Assembly: GCA_948470475.1 (NCBI GenBank)
Contig: OX419342.1
Coordinates: 5,998,052-6,062,051 of the forward strand
DNA length: 64,000 nucleotides
Source: Galaxea fascicularis
Lineage: Eukaryota; Cnidaria; Anthozoa; Scleractinia; Euphylliidae
Direction: 5' to 3'
In this document: positions 34,078 to 49,000 of the stretch, piece after piece
How positions within the stretch are numbered: the first letter of the stretch is position 1
Layout: every line of letters starts with the position of its first letter
Notes under the pieces: model-generated
What the model saw: only the letters and a program-made list of their open reading frames with translations
What the model was told of the DNA's origin: nothing
The model's database searches: none
Position numbers and translations under genes: made by a program

Positions 34078-37000
34078 CTAGAAGAGGGACATACAGAGAT
34101 GTCAATTCAATACAGGCGTTTTTTTTTCCATCTTTTGTTTTCATTCCTTTCATTCCTTAAAGTACGATCTGCCCTTATTCTTCACTACAAAAGTAGCTAA
34201 AAGTCAAAGGTATTAAGTAACGATTCACACAAGAACTATAGCAAACCCTATTGTTCTGCGGCAATGGCAATTTCCCCACATGGGATATCGTTGATTTTAG
34301 GAAGAAAGCTGGAACTCTTGAATGTTACCTAAATTTCGTTGTAGAACTAGACTAAATGTACTTGGTTCAAATAAAATTTAGGAAATTTTTGTGCCTAACC
34401 AATCATAACTGCTAAACACAATAGCCACTAATTTTGATGATTTGATGAAGTTCCCCCCACATAATTTCTTTTAAAAATTCGATGTGGTGCAACGGCAGCA
34501 CAGGTTATCTGAATCTTCAATTAATACTTAGTAAATGTGCCTTTAACCCTAACTTTTAAACATTTTTTGAGTTTTGACCAATGAGATTGCTAAATTAAAC
34601 AATGAAGAAAGTCAACATTCCATCGTGCATTGCCGTTTAGCGCCCTAGCTCTTATGCGAATCATTACTTAAAAAAGCAAGACCGCCCAAAGGGAAAGTGA
34701 AAATGTGACACTCGTGGGATGTGACAAAGAATAACGCACAAATTAATGTGATTAGGTAAGCTGAAATCCACATATTGGGTACTATCACCACGTATTAGTG
34801 GACATTACCCCTTAAATCTACCAAACAAAATGTAAGCCCAAAAATTGGCAGCCATGGACACGCTGACGAGAGGCCTAAAAAGGCCAGAACAGCTGTCCAT
34901 GCCTGCTAATTCTTGAAATTAAATTTTAATTGGTAGATTTAAGGAGTACTGTCCGCCATCACGCGGTCATAGCGCCCAATATGTGGCTTCTGCTTACCTG
35001 AACACATTAACTGTGGTATTCAAAGAAAAGGTGAGTTGTATCTTAATTTTTGCCCTGACTGTCAATCAGCAAAAATTTCCGCCCATTCCCCTTCCATTCC
35101 CCTGAAAATGAAATTGAACCTCTCGTTGAAAAACAATATAGGTACTTGACACACACACACACATAGTCAAGAAAATGTCAAAGGACAGTACAGGACATCC
35201 ACGAAATTCTTAATACGTTTTAGGTAACAACAGAAAATTCAGGATTTTCTCTTTTTATCCTGTAACTGTTTTTTCCCCAAGATCTGACTGGTATAGTGAG
35301 CTACTTGTGAAAGAGTTTACCTGGTGAGGAGTGAACGACTGAACATGCGCAACCAAGTTCTCCTTGAGCTCCGGACAGATCTGATGAATTAAAAATAAAG
35401 CAAGCCAGTCGGTAGTTGAACTATCTCTCAATCAAGGGTCCACAGTAAACAGGGCTCAAAACTAACGGTAGCCAGCTAGCCACAGACCAGTAAAAATTCT
35501 GTTTTGGCTGGTAGATTTTGCGCTTCACCAGCCATTTTGGAATTTAACATCAATGCCTTTGTCTGTAACTTCCAAATAAAGTCATAAGGATGGAACGTTA
35601 CGAATTTTCTTGCTCACGAGCGGTCATGAATAAGCATTTTGAAAAAAAAAGGAACGTTTTTTGGTGGCTAGCTGCAATGTTTTTACAGTGGTTCAGTGAC
35701 AATTTCTCAAGGGCGTGAAAACTTAGGTTGCACTTTTAAGTTGTTTAAGTATACTGCAAACTACAGACAGACTAGCAGTTCTTTCACATTATAATTCAAA
35801 CCCCTTGAAATTAAAACATTTTAATTTAAACTGCTGTGTTTATGAACTCATCATAACACTTTCAAACGTAAATGAAAGGGGTTTCACTGAAACAGCGAGG
35901 GATGGGTGGGTGTGTGTGTGTAGGGGGGGAGGGGGGCAAGCCAATACTGAGTTTCTCTATCTTACCTCAAACACACTCTCCAGTTGTCGAGGGGGGAGCT
36001 GAAGAAGAACCGAGAATGACTGCGGCTTTGTCATCTGTCAGGCAAAGAACAAAGAAAACAGCATGTCTCAATGACAAATTACACATGTCAAAAAATGAAT
36101 AGTGAACAACGTAAGGTACGTGACTATTGTGTCCATATCGCATGTACAACGGATTGCGTGACACTGCACCATGAGGTCGAGGTTGAGTGCTTATGTATTG
36201 ATACAAAGACGAAGGCATTACCTGACAACATTTGACAAATCCCTGCCACACTTTTGGTTGTTTCCAAACCTGTAGGATAAAACAACAGAGTCATTTACAG
36301 TCACTGGTAATTAATCTTAGTTAAAGTACGTTAAAGTCCATGAACCAATCAACTAGCGGGCCTAGTATCAAAGGTAACGAGTCTTAAGCGTGCAGCGTAG
36401 ATGATAGTACTCCGTTGGTTAATGACCGGTTCGCACGGAACGTTTTCTGAAAATAGCCCAAACCAGAAAACTGTGCAGTGCTTAAAATTATCTTTTACCA
36501 ATTTAAACCATGGGCTAGTGGAGTCTAAAATATGCAAGCCAAATGATGTAATTTGGTAGCCAAGCATCGTTCGCTTCTTAGGACCAATATTGTGATTACC
36601 GAGTTGAAAATTTTTCATTTCCTTCTTGAGATTACCTGAACTCAAAACTGGTTAGATTTTTCTTCACCAACACTATCTCCAAAACCTCTTCTTTTACAAG
36701 TAACCCAAACCAAATTTCTACTCGTCCTGGGCTACTGGACTTCCGCTAAGGCCGAGCACTGCTTTGTGCAGACACCCATGTATGAGCCCGTGACACTCAC
36801 CTGTTTGGTGATAAGTTTAGCGAGTATGTTCATCACGAAACCAACCAGACGAGGGCAAATGCTAAGGGACTGGATCACCTAGATAGAAGATAGCCAGCTA
36901 AGTTGAACTACTTTGCAAAGAAAATGTGCGAGGAACTTAACGGTCCCAGGCGAAGTAAGAGAAAAGTTTAGTACTAAAGAATACGTTGTTGGAGAGAAAA

Positions 37001-40000
37001 TTTCGAAAGAATTATGCAAAAGATACACAAAATCAAGACATGAAATTCTCACTGAGAAACATCTGACCAGCAGAACCGCCCCTCTTTGACTAGTATAGAC
37101 TTTTAAACACAGGTTCTTGCCAAAATTGCAAACTAGTACAGGCCGCAAATGGGAAGCAACTTTGGTGGTTTTACACTTTCACTTGTTTGTGATGCTACTT
37201 GAGAAGGCATTGCAATACAGGGTAATGAAGTGTTAATTATATTTACCGTCCTCATGAATAGGGTAGGGAGAGGATTCATTTCCATCAGTTGATGCAAAAC
37301 AACTGCCAAAACCTCTTGAGTGTAGATGGTCTTCTCCGCGAAACACAAGCTGCTCGCTGTGTACAAAGGACAAACAAGATAAGAAAAACATGATTTTGGC
37401 CATTAAATTCAACAAAAGCGATCTCATTTCCCAGTAATGAGGATTTCCACTGCGAAATTCCACCTGCGTAATTGTGTTACCTTTCATAACAGATTTCATG
37501 TCACTCTTAGCCTCGATCTGATGTAGAGCAACAAGCAGTTCTGACGGACTAAGAGGACTGGTGGCGGATACTTTGGAGTCACCTAAAGGAAGAATAACAG
37601 ATAAAGGTTAGGGCTTGAAAGTCGTCGTCGTCGTCGTCGTCATCATCACCATCATCATCATCGTCATCGTCATCTTCATCGTCATCATCATCGTCATCGT
37701 CATCGTCATTGTCATCGTCATCATCATCGTCATCGTCATCGTCATCATCATCATCATCATTATCGTCATCGTCATCGTCATCATCGTCATCGTCATCGTC
37801 ATCATCGTCATCGTCATCATCATCGTCATCAACAAAAACAACAACAACAACAAACGCAAGAACAACGCCAGCATACATAACCGCAACAAAATGACAATGG
37901 TCACAGCCATTCCAGGCAAATTTATTTGTGAACGTCTCTGAGAAGGTACAAAGAACTGCACTGTTACGGACATCAAACGTTTGCGGCGAACGTGACCCGT
38001 GTAGGCCGAGTTACTATTTCGAACACTTGGTGGGGCATTAAACTAACTGGACTATACCTTGACAGGACACGAACTTAGTGATGAGGTAAATTACATTTAC
38101 CTACATCGTAGTTGCAATCCACTGTCCTTTACATCCTAACAGGAAGCACCACCTAACTTCTCCTCACCTTATTACTAGTTTGTCAACAACACAGGGCATG
38201 AGAATACAGCTAATGATCACTAGAGATCAGTTGAATGAAAGTTTATACAAATTCTCCCCACATGTAACATATGAAATATGGGCGAATTGTAAGGAGATTA
38301 CACATGTTGATATTGGATATTAAAGGTTAATAAAATAGAGCATAGTTACTCGGTGGTTTTCTCCGCTTTTTCCACTGCCATTAGTTATAGTAGAAATGAT
38401 AACAAACCGACCCAATAATTACTTTGTTGTACTTACTGTGAAAGCAGCCCAGTAATCTGTTGAAGACTTCTTTCACCACACTGGGTGACTGCTTGATCAG
38501 TTTAGGTAGCACCGCGATAATTTCCTGTTTCGTCAGACCCGTGAGCACAGGAATAAGGAACCGTACGTCGGACACGCGCTTGTGATAAAGCTCCTTGACT
38601 CGCTTCACAAGCTCAGCCGTGGGAACCGCTGAGAGAAAATAAAACGAGATAATCGTAATAATGATGCAGTATTCAGCAGCGTGCCACGAACAGGGAACCT
38701 GTGTCCGGCCTTCAAAGGAATCGAACACATGATTTACCGTATACTGGTGGAGACTTATTCATTATTCACGTTGTCAAAGAAGAGGTTTCGATTCAATGCT
38801 AACTGAAGTACGCAACAAAACAACATCACAGGAATACGAGATACGTCTACGGAGAAAGGGCTTATTAGCAACGAAGACAGCAACAGCAAAAAAGAAAAAA
38901 GAAACGTCACTGTACAGAACCGTACCTACTTCGCGATTCGAGTGCAACTGCTCGACTGGTTAACTATGAGCAAATAACCTAGGAACTAAATTAGGGTCAA
39001 GGGGGTAGAACATACTAGGAACGCAAAGAAATATTTATCATCACGCCCTTGAATTGGATTACAACAAGGTCATGTTTTTTGGAGTACGGCAATGCAACGC
39101 ACCAAAATAAATTGTTTTTCATCCCTAAACCTACTGTTCTGCGGCACTAGTTCTGCGGCGAACTAGTGTAAAAATAGTCGAGAATTGCGACTAAGTAAGG
39201 TAGAACTGGTTTACCGTAAAGACACTCCCTTAACCGAACGGTGATACTAAGTAACAGATATTTTCTTCTAAGCGAGGAGGTGGTGTCTCACAAAAGGAAT
39301 ACAATACCTTTATCAGTTATTATGTTAAGGATCCTCGCTATCAGCGTTTCAGCTCCCGTGGGACAGTTTTCCACCAACTGTAACAGTTCAGGGGACGCCA
39401 TACCGATAGCACGCACCTAAGGATGGAAAGAAGCGTGGATCACAATTAACGTCTTTATTGATCAGGCGTGAAAAGACTACGTGAACGTATCCCTCAGTTT
39501 TAAGAAAGGGTTAGAACGAAGGACGAACTTTTCTGATTATACGTAGACAAAGACCAAACGAAACTTCGATATGAGATTCCTCAAATTCTGTTGTTGGCAC
39601 AGTCTACTCGATGCCTAAGGGGTGGGAGGGTGGGGGAGTACTTGAAATGATCCTGTTGTGATATTGTGATTCTACCATTCATCTCCGGCTCCAAACCACC
39701 AATCCACCAAACAATACCCTTCATACTATAGATGCGTTCGCTAATTTAAGAACCTATTTCGAGATCCTTGCGGTTGAGGGTTTGTCACTCATGTATTTTC
39801 CACGCCATCATGCCCCACTTTCACAAAGCTAAGCGGACACGAAACGAAATGAGGACACTTGATAATGCCTGTAAACTTGAACAAAATTCACTTTAGGGTT
39901 CAGCCACAGTGCCTTCAAGGAGCTGTAAGGCTTAGACTCATGAACAGCATTTTAATGCCTTACAAAATCCCCCTTAATGACCGAAGCTATCTCATCTCAA

Positions 40001-43000
40001 GATGAAAGTACTCACGGGATGTTCCAGATGTCTGAGGATTATTCTTTTTATTATTTGAGATGAAGCGGTATACACTTTGGCCAGTCTGGAGAGAAAAAAG
40101 ATGAGAGGACTGTTGCTAAACAAAATAACAGTCAAGGGGTTTCAATTTTTAAAATCGCCATCTGAGCTATTTCTTGCTCTAAATCTTTACAATTCTAAAA
40201 CTAGTCATTTGAGTGAAAATCTAGACAATGTAGGCGACGGTTTTCGGCAGTTGCCTGCATCTAATGTCACCCCTTCAAGGAGCACAGAGATACGGCTACA
40301 GTAAGCGGAAATTTGATGTTGATGACTTACTCGTGAAACAGTTTGTGGTTCTGTGGAAGCAGGGCGAGATACAAATAAAGGCATAGTTTAATGGTGTCAT
40401 CAGTCCATTCCCCAGGGGCGATTTCTGTAACAAAGAGAAAACGAACAAAATCATTCACTTAAGTTTGAAGTATATTTATAACGGGTGTTATTGAACAGAA
40501 CAGCTCAAGATTCATTCAACGCGTCGGATACATTTCGTTTACAGCCGAACTGTTAAACTCAAACGCGACAAAAACGCCGCTGCAATTGTACCCTGAAATT
40601 GGCCAACTTCAACCCAGTTTGTCGGTTTTTGCGAGAAGAGCATTATGTGGATTTCAGGAATTCCCCTCTCCAGAGAAGTCTAACTAGAGTGACGCATTGT
40701 GGAATCCATTCAGTTGACGAAAATGAAGAACACATCCCACGCTTCAGCGGCTGAAGTATTTTTTGTTAAAACTACATCATTTGAAACAGGCTACCACTCC
40801 CATTTATAACAAATCACAGGATCCGTACACTTTTTTCGACCAAAAATGTAAGGACTTTTCAAGGTCTTTCAAGGACACATTTTCCCATTTTTCAAGGACT
40901 CCATGGGGGCAAAATCAAGCCAGTATAATGCCACATCAGATGCTCAAAGTAGAGAGTGCGCCAATTTTCGTCTCAGATACTTGTGAAGCTTCGTTGGATA
41001 AAAATTGGCAACAAATTTCAAGGACTTTTAAGGCCTTGAATTTTCATTTTGAAATTCAAGGACTTTCAAACCCTGGTTCATAACCCAGACTATCTCACAA
41101 TTGCCATGGTACAGCGGGTGCTTTGGTTTTGCATTTCGCTCTGTGATTGGCCAGCAAAACTCGCGCCACTTTTTCAACCAATGAAATGCAAAACCAAAAC
41201 CAATCGCGACTTGCACGCGCGCATTTTCCCGCGCTTTAGGCCGGCTGCATGTAACTGCTTAGTATTCTGATTGGCTCATTGCACTGTATCATGTGTTATA
41301 ATTGCCTAAAGAAATTGCTTTGGTTCTGGTTTTAGGACACTCAATAGAAAACTACTCTAAATAAAATGAACAATGTTTATAGCTGTATAGTTGGTACCTT
41401 CATCAGGATCTTGTCCAACAGGCGCTGGTGGGTGATCAGCTAACAACTGTTGTAACGATTCCAGAGCATATTTCTAAAATTTTAAGTCATAAAAAAAATT
41501 AATGGAACATTAAAACCACAAAATCCTCTTGATTAGTGTTAAATATAATGTGCAGTACAGTGGCGGATCTAAACCAAGAAATAAGGGAAAGGGGTGGGGG
41601 GGGGGGGGTGGGGAAGGAACCGCTCTCAAAAATGTTTGGCCCTTTCGCGGTTCCCTAGCGCCTCGGCCCTTTCTGTGTCGGCTTTGATCTAGGGGGAAGG
41701 GGGGGGGGGAAGCGGCCCCCCAGACCCTCCCCCAGATCCACCACTGCAGTACAGATTTGGGAAAAATCTATTCTGCTGTGCTCAATTACAAATTGCAAAA
41801 ACTCCTTCGTTTCCAGGGATGTATTACTAGGGATTTTAAGCAACGGCAACGGTAACGGTAACGAATACGTCACAAACAAAGGTCAAATGAGTAAAACCAA
41901 TAGCTGTGTAGGTTCACTAGCCACTGGGCTAGTAAGCTGAAAAGTTAGTCTCAGGCCCTGTCTTCTAAAAGTGGACGACGAGAAAATAACTTCCAGAAAC
42001 CTTAAAATGCATATTTAGTTACAACATGCAAGAAACTGTAACTTAAAGTTTAAGCATAAATAGTTACATTTCTTTGGCGCAGACAACAAGAAATAAATAA
42101 ATTACAAGGCTTTGTGCAGAACTCAAGTACACGACGGTGTACTCCAGTTCTGCTCTCCTCCCACGTCGTTCCGGCGTACCAACTTCCTGGATAGTTGGCC
42201 AATACTGTACAAAGTTGTTTAAGTCAGAAACATCGCGAAGTAGATCCAAATGCGTAACAATGGTAATTTGTATCGCGACGTGAAGAAGTTACGGTACGGG
42301 TTGCCTTGGTCGCGCGTTCCACTTTTCTCCTGCAAACTCACCTCAATATATTCTGATAGTTCTGGCCTTGTGTGTAGTTTCTTAGATGAGTGGATTGCCT
42401 GTACCCTCACTTGTTCCTTTTCGTTTGTAGTTAGTTCCAACAGCGTTTGTAGCAGCTGTAGTTGAGCAGCCGGTCGCTTTAAGATTAACTCCCTCAGAGT
42501 GGAAAACCCAACTTGAAGGCGTTCCTACAAAAAAAAAAAAAAAACAAAACAACAACAACAACAACAAATGAATGCAGATTTTCAGTAGAACTCGACACTT
42601 TCGTGATGGTTGAAACCACTTCGGTATAAATCTGCTAGGCGTTCTACCTGATTGGCTACGATACCTACAATGGCACTAACTCCTCAGTAAGTGATGAGTC
42701 GCAAAAAGACACTCTTGCAGTTTTGACTTCAAAATAACAATGAGCCTTTGGCACTTTCAAACATTTTGAACACTATCCCTGGGAAAAAAAAGCAGACGAG
42801 AATGGCTTGGGGCGTGTGAGAGGAAATATATTACTTTACGTTCGAGTCGATATTACATAAAAATTCCAAAAGATTTTCTAGATGATGCGACTGAAATGTC
42901 ACTCTAAACTGGTTTCTGTAAGGTGTTAACCTACCAAGTCCTCGCAGTACATTCTCACAGCCAGCACACCTCCGTCTGTTAGCGCAGGTATATCCAGCAG

Positions 43001-46000
43001 AATGCGAGTAAACAACCTGAAACACCCACAAACATCAACAGCAAACTTTAAGCCATTATAACAGTTTCACGCCTAGCAATTCCTATTCGTAAATGAAGAT
43101 GACGTTAACAATGAAAATGAAAATGATGAAGATGACTATGCTAATGATAATGATGATGATAATGATGGTGATGATGATGATGACGATAACGATGACGACG
43201 GCAATGGTGATGATGATATAAACCAAGTTGGCTCCTTGCTGTGAGTTTCTCAAAAAATTGCTCAGAAAAAATTCTAGCAACAAACATATTGCCCTCGCCG
43301 AGAGTACAACAAAAAACCTACTTGTCTTTGGGGTCTAGCTTGGAGTACAAGCTATCCATGAGATTTAGCAGGCATTCGCTGTAAGATTGGTTTGAATCAA
43401 GCTCCTCGTCACCCTCACTGCTTTCTGACGCATTATACTCTTGATACAGCCAAGACATCAGTAAATCATAACGAGCACGAATGTCTTCCTGAATGAAATC
43501 TTGAAGTACTGCAGTACAAGCAAGAAAGGAAAAAGTGAGTTGAAATGGGGCGAGTAAAGGTGTAACCACTCTTAGTGAAAAGTGATCTTTCCACATGGCA
43601 TAGTAAAAGAAGTGTGTTGGCACCAAAGAAAATAGAGTTCTGGTACAGCTACAGGATTACTTAGCAAAAAGCTCTTCTACATGCAGACGTCGAAAATGTG
43701 ATTCAGATAGTTGGAGTCTGAAGAAGAAAGACCACTCTAGGAAAAGTTACAGACGTGTTTCAAATTTGAACTACAAGATGACTGAACCCGTTTCAGCAGT
43801 ACGTTCTTGCAGTGCTGTGGTTTGGACAGCTACTTTGCGACCATTTAAACTGTAGTTCATTGGAATTAATGGAACTTTACTATCAAATGACACACAGTAT
43901 TTCTTGATGGTTTAGAGTGACTTTTACAGTCACACCTTGGTAATGGAAACCCGCTTTAAATCCTAATATTAGCATGTATATTATGGGCGTAACCAGGATT
44001 TTTCAAAGGTGGGGGGGTCGCACTGTCAAACACAGGGTACTCACCAGATTGTTACCTGAATATTGTAGGTTGTTTGTTAAAAAAAAAGGCTTACAAAGGG
44101 GGGGGGGGGTCACAGGCACCCAGGACCCCCCCTAGCTACGCCCTTGTGTATTCTCCATATTTCTCCATACATTTTCTATGGTAATGATGAGGAGAATTTA
44201 CTACTAAAAGAATCAAGAACTTTGTTACTAGTTGATCACTTCCTTTTTTCTCACAACCTTTATGTTTGATTGAGTAGAAATTAAACATTGGTCACTGTTA
44301 GGGTTAAAAAGGGTTTAAACAGGTCAATACAAAACCACGATTCTAGTCACGCACGAAACTTAACAGTATTTGCGGCTTTCTTTTTGCAACTTGTTAAAGT
44401 TATGTTAAGAACTGCAGTTGTTCATGTGATCAGTCTGTCATGACATTTGAATATATGATTCTATTAACCCTATCATTCCCAGGACTGACCAATGAATAAT
44501 TTCTCCTTGAAATATTATTACGTTGTAAAGCGCACAGGCGAAGAAAAAAAACTGGGGATACTATTTGATTTAACACCAAATTCTCAGAACTTACAAGTAA
44601 GCAATGTATGGAAGATAGTAAGGAGAATTAACATTGAGATACTTTGTATGAAAACGCGAAACACGTCGAATAATCCAACAATCATACCTGTTCTTAAGTC
44701 GCCACCCAGCTGTGTGACCAGGCCCACAACGAGGTTGATACGTTCCTGGACACAACAACAAGAATTAATGACAAGGTGTATCAAGCAGCATCATGAAGGA
44801 ACAGTCAACCCAAGCATGTCTGATTGAATCAAGTATCGGGCCTACTTCGGGTGCCATAATTTCATAAGTATCTTAAAAACGAAGACGTTTCCAGGCATGA
44901 AATTTCGCAACAAATGTGCCCCTTTGTATCTTGAAATCACAATAAAAGACGAGCTTTTTAGAGTAAGAGGATCGCAGTTTTAGAGATGGCATTTCGGGCC
45001 CCGAAACGTTTTGGGCACTTTCGAGAAAAAGGCCCTTGGAACGAGCGTGTGAAACAGAATTCCCCGTTGGATGCTGGGAGGCTATATTCACATGCTAGTG
45101 AAGAGAAGCAGAAAAAATAAACGATGCTAATAATATTTATCTCACCTGGATTACACCACTCCGAGTTGCACTATCTGAGAAAACAAAAGTAAGACATGTT
45201 CATTAGAACCGTTGGCTCCTTGAACACACTGGAAGGTGCGAGATCTGTTTAGGCGTTAGCTAACTTATTGCGAGTTCTCTCTTGGTTGGATGAAAAATAG
45301 CCAAATACGGTGAATGGTTCTTCCCCCTTTGAACAGATTGATAACTTTGTTTTAGTGTTCTACAGATATTCAGATTACTAAACGTCACAGAAATTGCTAC
45401 TTGTGACCTTTACTCAAGCCAAAAAATTCCTTGAAATGTAGATGAAAGATATCAATCAATTTTTTTGCAGGAAAAGCCATCCATAGTACATTTTTGACCA
45501 AGCCTTCAAGATGACGTGCGAGAACTTGAAAAAAGTTACGTTAACTTTTTTCAAAATGTAACCCACTTCCATCCTTGCCATCCGTAACAGAAGACAGTAT
45601 TTAGTCTCAGTGTAGTAACACAGTCCGGAGTAAATAAACGGCTTGATTATTTTTGGGTTTTTCTTGATTTGAAGACATTTCCTAGCACCTTATAGCGGAT
45701 CGAAATAGCTTGACATTGGCCCTTTAACGGTGCTTGGTTTTAACTTGATGTTAAAAACGACATCTAAGGACCAGTTTACTCACTCTCAGCTGCAAGTATT
45801 CTATTGACTGCTCCGTTCATCATTTTTTGCCTCTCTTCTGGATTCAGAATCCTTGTTACATCAGATAATTTGAATGGTTTGATTTTCCTCATACGCTGCG
45901 AATGTAATAAATTGTACAAAAATAAAATCACTGTCCAGCAAATGTCGGGGATTTTACACTCTCGGCCCTTTAACCCCTAAGAGTGACCAATGTTTAATTT

Positions 46001-49000
46001 GTCCTTTTAACAACATTGCGCAATCAAACAACGGTTGTGAGAAAAAAAGTAATACAGGTCTTGATTGTTTAACAAATTCTCCTCATAATCACCATAAAAA
46101 ATGTATGGAGGACAGTTTGGAGAATATGAATACTGATATTAAGGTTTAAAGAGTTAAGTGAATATTCTCCTCAAGGACTCTCATGAAATTGTCGCACAAC
46201 CCGCTCGAGTGGATTGTATCGCACTCCGTCAAGATTATTCTTTAAATGAGGTGGGCACGAAACTAATGCATTTGAGAGATTTCACTCGGCATCCAGTGGC
46301 CGCATTTGTGAAAGGAATTCAGCGCCTAAACTTTGGATTACTTGTGCTTTTCCTTTTGGCTTCATCGCTGCCCCAGGTAAGTAAATTTTTTCTACCGGTA
46401 TTGTTGTGTTTTCCGCGCAGTCATACGTGAATCATCCTCTGCCTCTATCCTTCTGTTTAATTTGACAATAATGGCGGTTTTTGTGGGGTTCGAATTTGCT
46501 GATTTCGCGGTTAAACCCTGTTTCCTCAGCTGAGTATTAGAACATTCAGATAGTCTGGGATTTCCTGGTATGCTGCCGTAATTTATTAATTTATACCTAT
46601 TGGAGTACTGAAGCAATCTTTGGACCTTTATCACAACTTTTTTTCTGTCTTGATCTGCTCTACTTAATCCCACAGCTCCGTCCTTCTTTTTTCCAATTCG
46701 TATATAAAACAACCTTTGAGAAACTCTTCATGCACTTCACGCAGCTAAATCCGTTTAAGTACTTAAAGCGAAGAAACAAGAGAGAAAAACTCGCAGTTGG
46801 AGGCGCGCGCGCGCGCGAGAAATCAACGCTAAGAACATTTCTCTTCTTTGACGGATATTTCGTTTGTTTTCCGAATTTCCTGTTGTTGAAGTGCAAATTT
46901 TATTTTAAAAAAACCTGACGTCACCGTGGCGGACAAGCTGATATCCTTAGCCTTGTAAACATTTCTTATTTTACAAGGGCTTTGACTCCAAGGGTCGAAA
47001 CTAAACCGCTCAATTGCCCTTTAGGAGAGTAATCGGCGACTACCGATTGACAAGGCACGCAAATGGCCCGGAACACTGAACACGGAACTCCATTCTATCG
47101 GAACGCAACCCTAGGGCCTGTTTCCCGAAACGCTCGAAACTTTTCGGGCCTATTTCGGGTGCTATAATTTCCTACGTATCTAAAAAACGAAGAAGTTTCC
47201 AGGAATGAAATTCTGCGGCAAGTTTTCCCTTTCGTATCTTGAAATCATAGTTAAAAGGCCAGCTTTTTAGAATAAGCGGGATCGCAGTTTTTGAAATGGC
47301 TTTTCGGGCCCGAAACGTTTACGGGACTTTCGAGAAACGGGCCCCTGCCTCTGTAGAACTGCACCTAACAATAGGGACCTTCTGATTTGAGCATGCGTGC
47401 GAATTTTTTATTTCAGACCAGTCACCTCCCCGGAAGTCTTAGACTTCCTCGTTGTTTACCAAAGATCTGGAGATTGCAGAAACAAGATTCACGTCACCAA
47501 TGATCATCTGAAGAACGCGAACAAAGTTTGAACGAAGAGTCTTACTCATACTCAATCTTTTATTCGTATTCATATCTGAAGGTCCCTAATCTCCAACGAG
47601 AGAACACGTTTTATAGGATGTTCAGTTGCGTACTCTAATGTCTTAGCTTGCACCTTGAATGTGATCTTTGAGGAAAGAGAAAGCTAGGAGCTCATTAGTT
47701 CGTTTTAGTTCCTGAAGAAAATAATGACAAGCCATAATCATACCCCTGACCTAAAAAATACCTACCAGTTGGGGGACTTGAGGTTCCTTGGGAACAAGCG
47801 GTGCCTGCAGAAAAGGTTAACAAACATTGAAATTCAGTGAATAAACAGGAAAACCCAATCACACAGGAGGTTTTTGCAAATGGAGATTTCTCGTTCATTT
47901 TCACACGAACGGTGAAAAGCATGAACAAAAATACCGTGCTCGAACGCCAGTGGTGGTTTGTTAGACGCGTTAGTTACGCACTGGACTCAAATATGCTGGA
48001 AAATACACCGGTTTAGACGACAATTATTTGTCAACAAGTCACCTTCTTCATATCCAATGGACGCTTCTCTTTTGTTACATCAAAATGGCCGCCTGTTGGA
48101 GAAAAGAATTGAACATGTTATTTTTTGAGGTTCAGGACAGGCTACATAGTTGGCAACGGTGATTGTAAAATTGCTGCAGTTTAAAACATCCTCAGTTATT
48201 CATTAAGCATGGGACAAGAGAAGTTAAGGCTCTGTGACCAGGCTACACTCAGTCCACGAAGAGGAGGAGAACTGGACCCAAGTGGGAAGAAGAACTCGAA
48301 ACCAAGAAAATGTTAGCAAAGTGAGGATTAAAACCTTGATAAAAATTACTATAGGAAACACGATTAAGGTATCAGTCATCTACTGGATTTATATATCTGT
48401 GATGTTTGCCTATGTAAGCTGCTAAATCAATTTACACCACCTCAAAATTTACGCTTTTGGGTTGATAAGAAATATCGTCACATTGAGAGGACCTTAATAG
48501 TACATTCAGGGCCAAAACCAGTACTGCCCCAAACACTTCCGCCGCAACCACATCCATCCGGATTTTTCTTTTCTCTCCATTAACTAATCTAGAGAAGCAG
48601 GAACGTGAACTTAGGTCAATCATAAAACTCAAGTATACTCTCTTAAGTAATCAATGATTAAAACAATAAGGAAGTCAGAACTCGAAGGAAACACAAGCAA
48701 ATGGATTCAAGCACGAGAAATGCCCAACAAAAAATCACAAATGGTTGTGGTTCCGCAAAAAGCGATGTACTTTTTTTAAACCAATTACACACAGCGTCGT
48801 AATGAAAAACCAATGCGAACGGGTCCAAATTAATGAAGACCGCTGCAATGGTGTTGGAAGAATTTTTGATACCTAACATCCTCTTCAAAGCTGTATCCTC
48901 TTCAGGCTTTTGTTGACCAAACATAAACTGCGACAAAAAAATAAGAAAACTGAAATTAAAAACAATGTTAAAAAGACTACTATCTACAGCTTTTCGACAT

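Noticed and set aside
37579..37976. Long frames of Asp, Met/Thr, Ile/Val and Ser on both strands
   Set aside because: They are all shadows of the GTC/ATC microsatellite in SYMPK intron 31.
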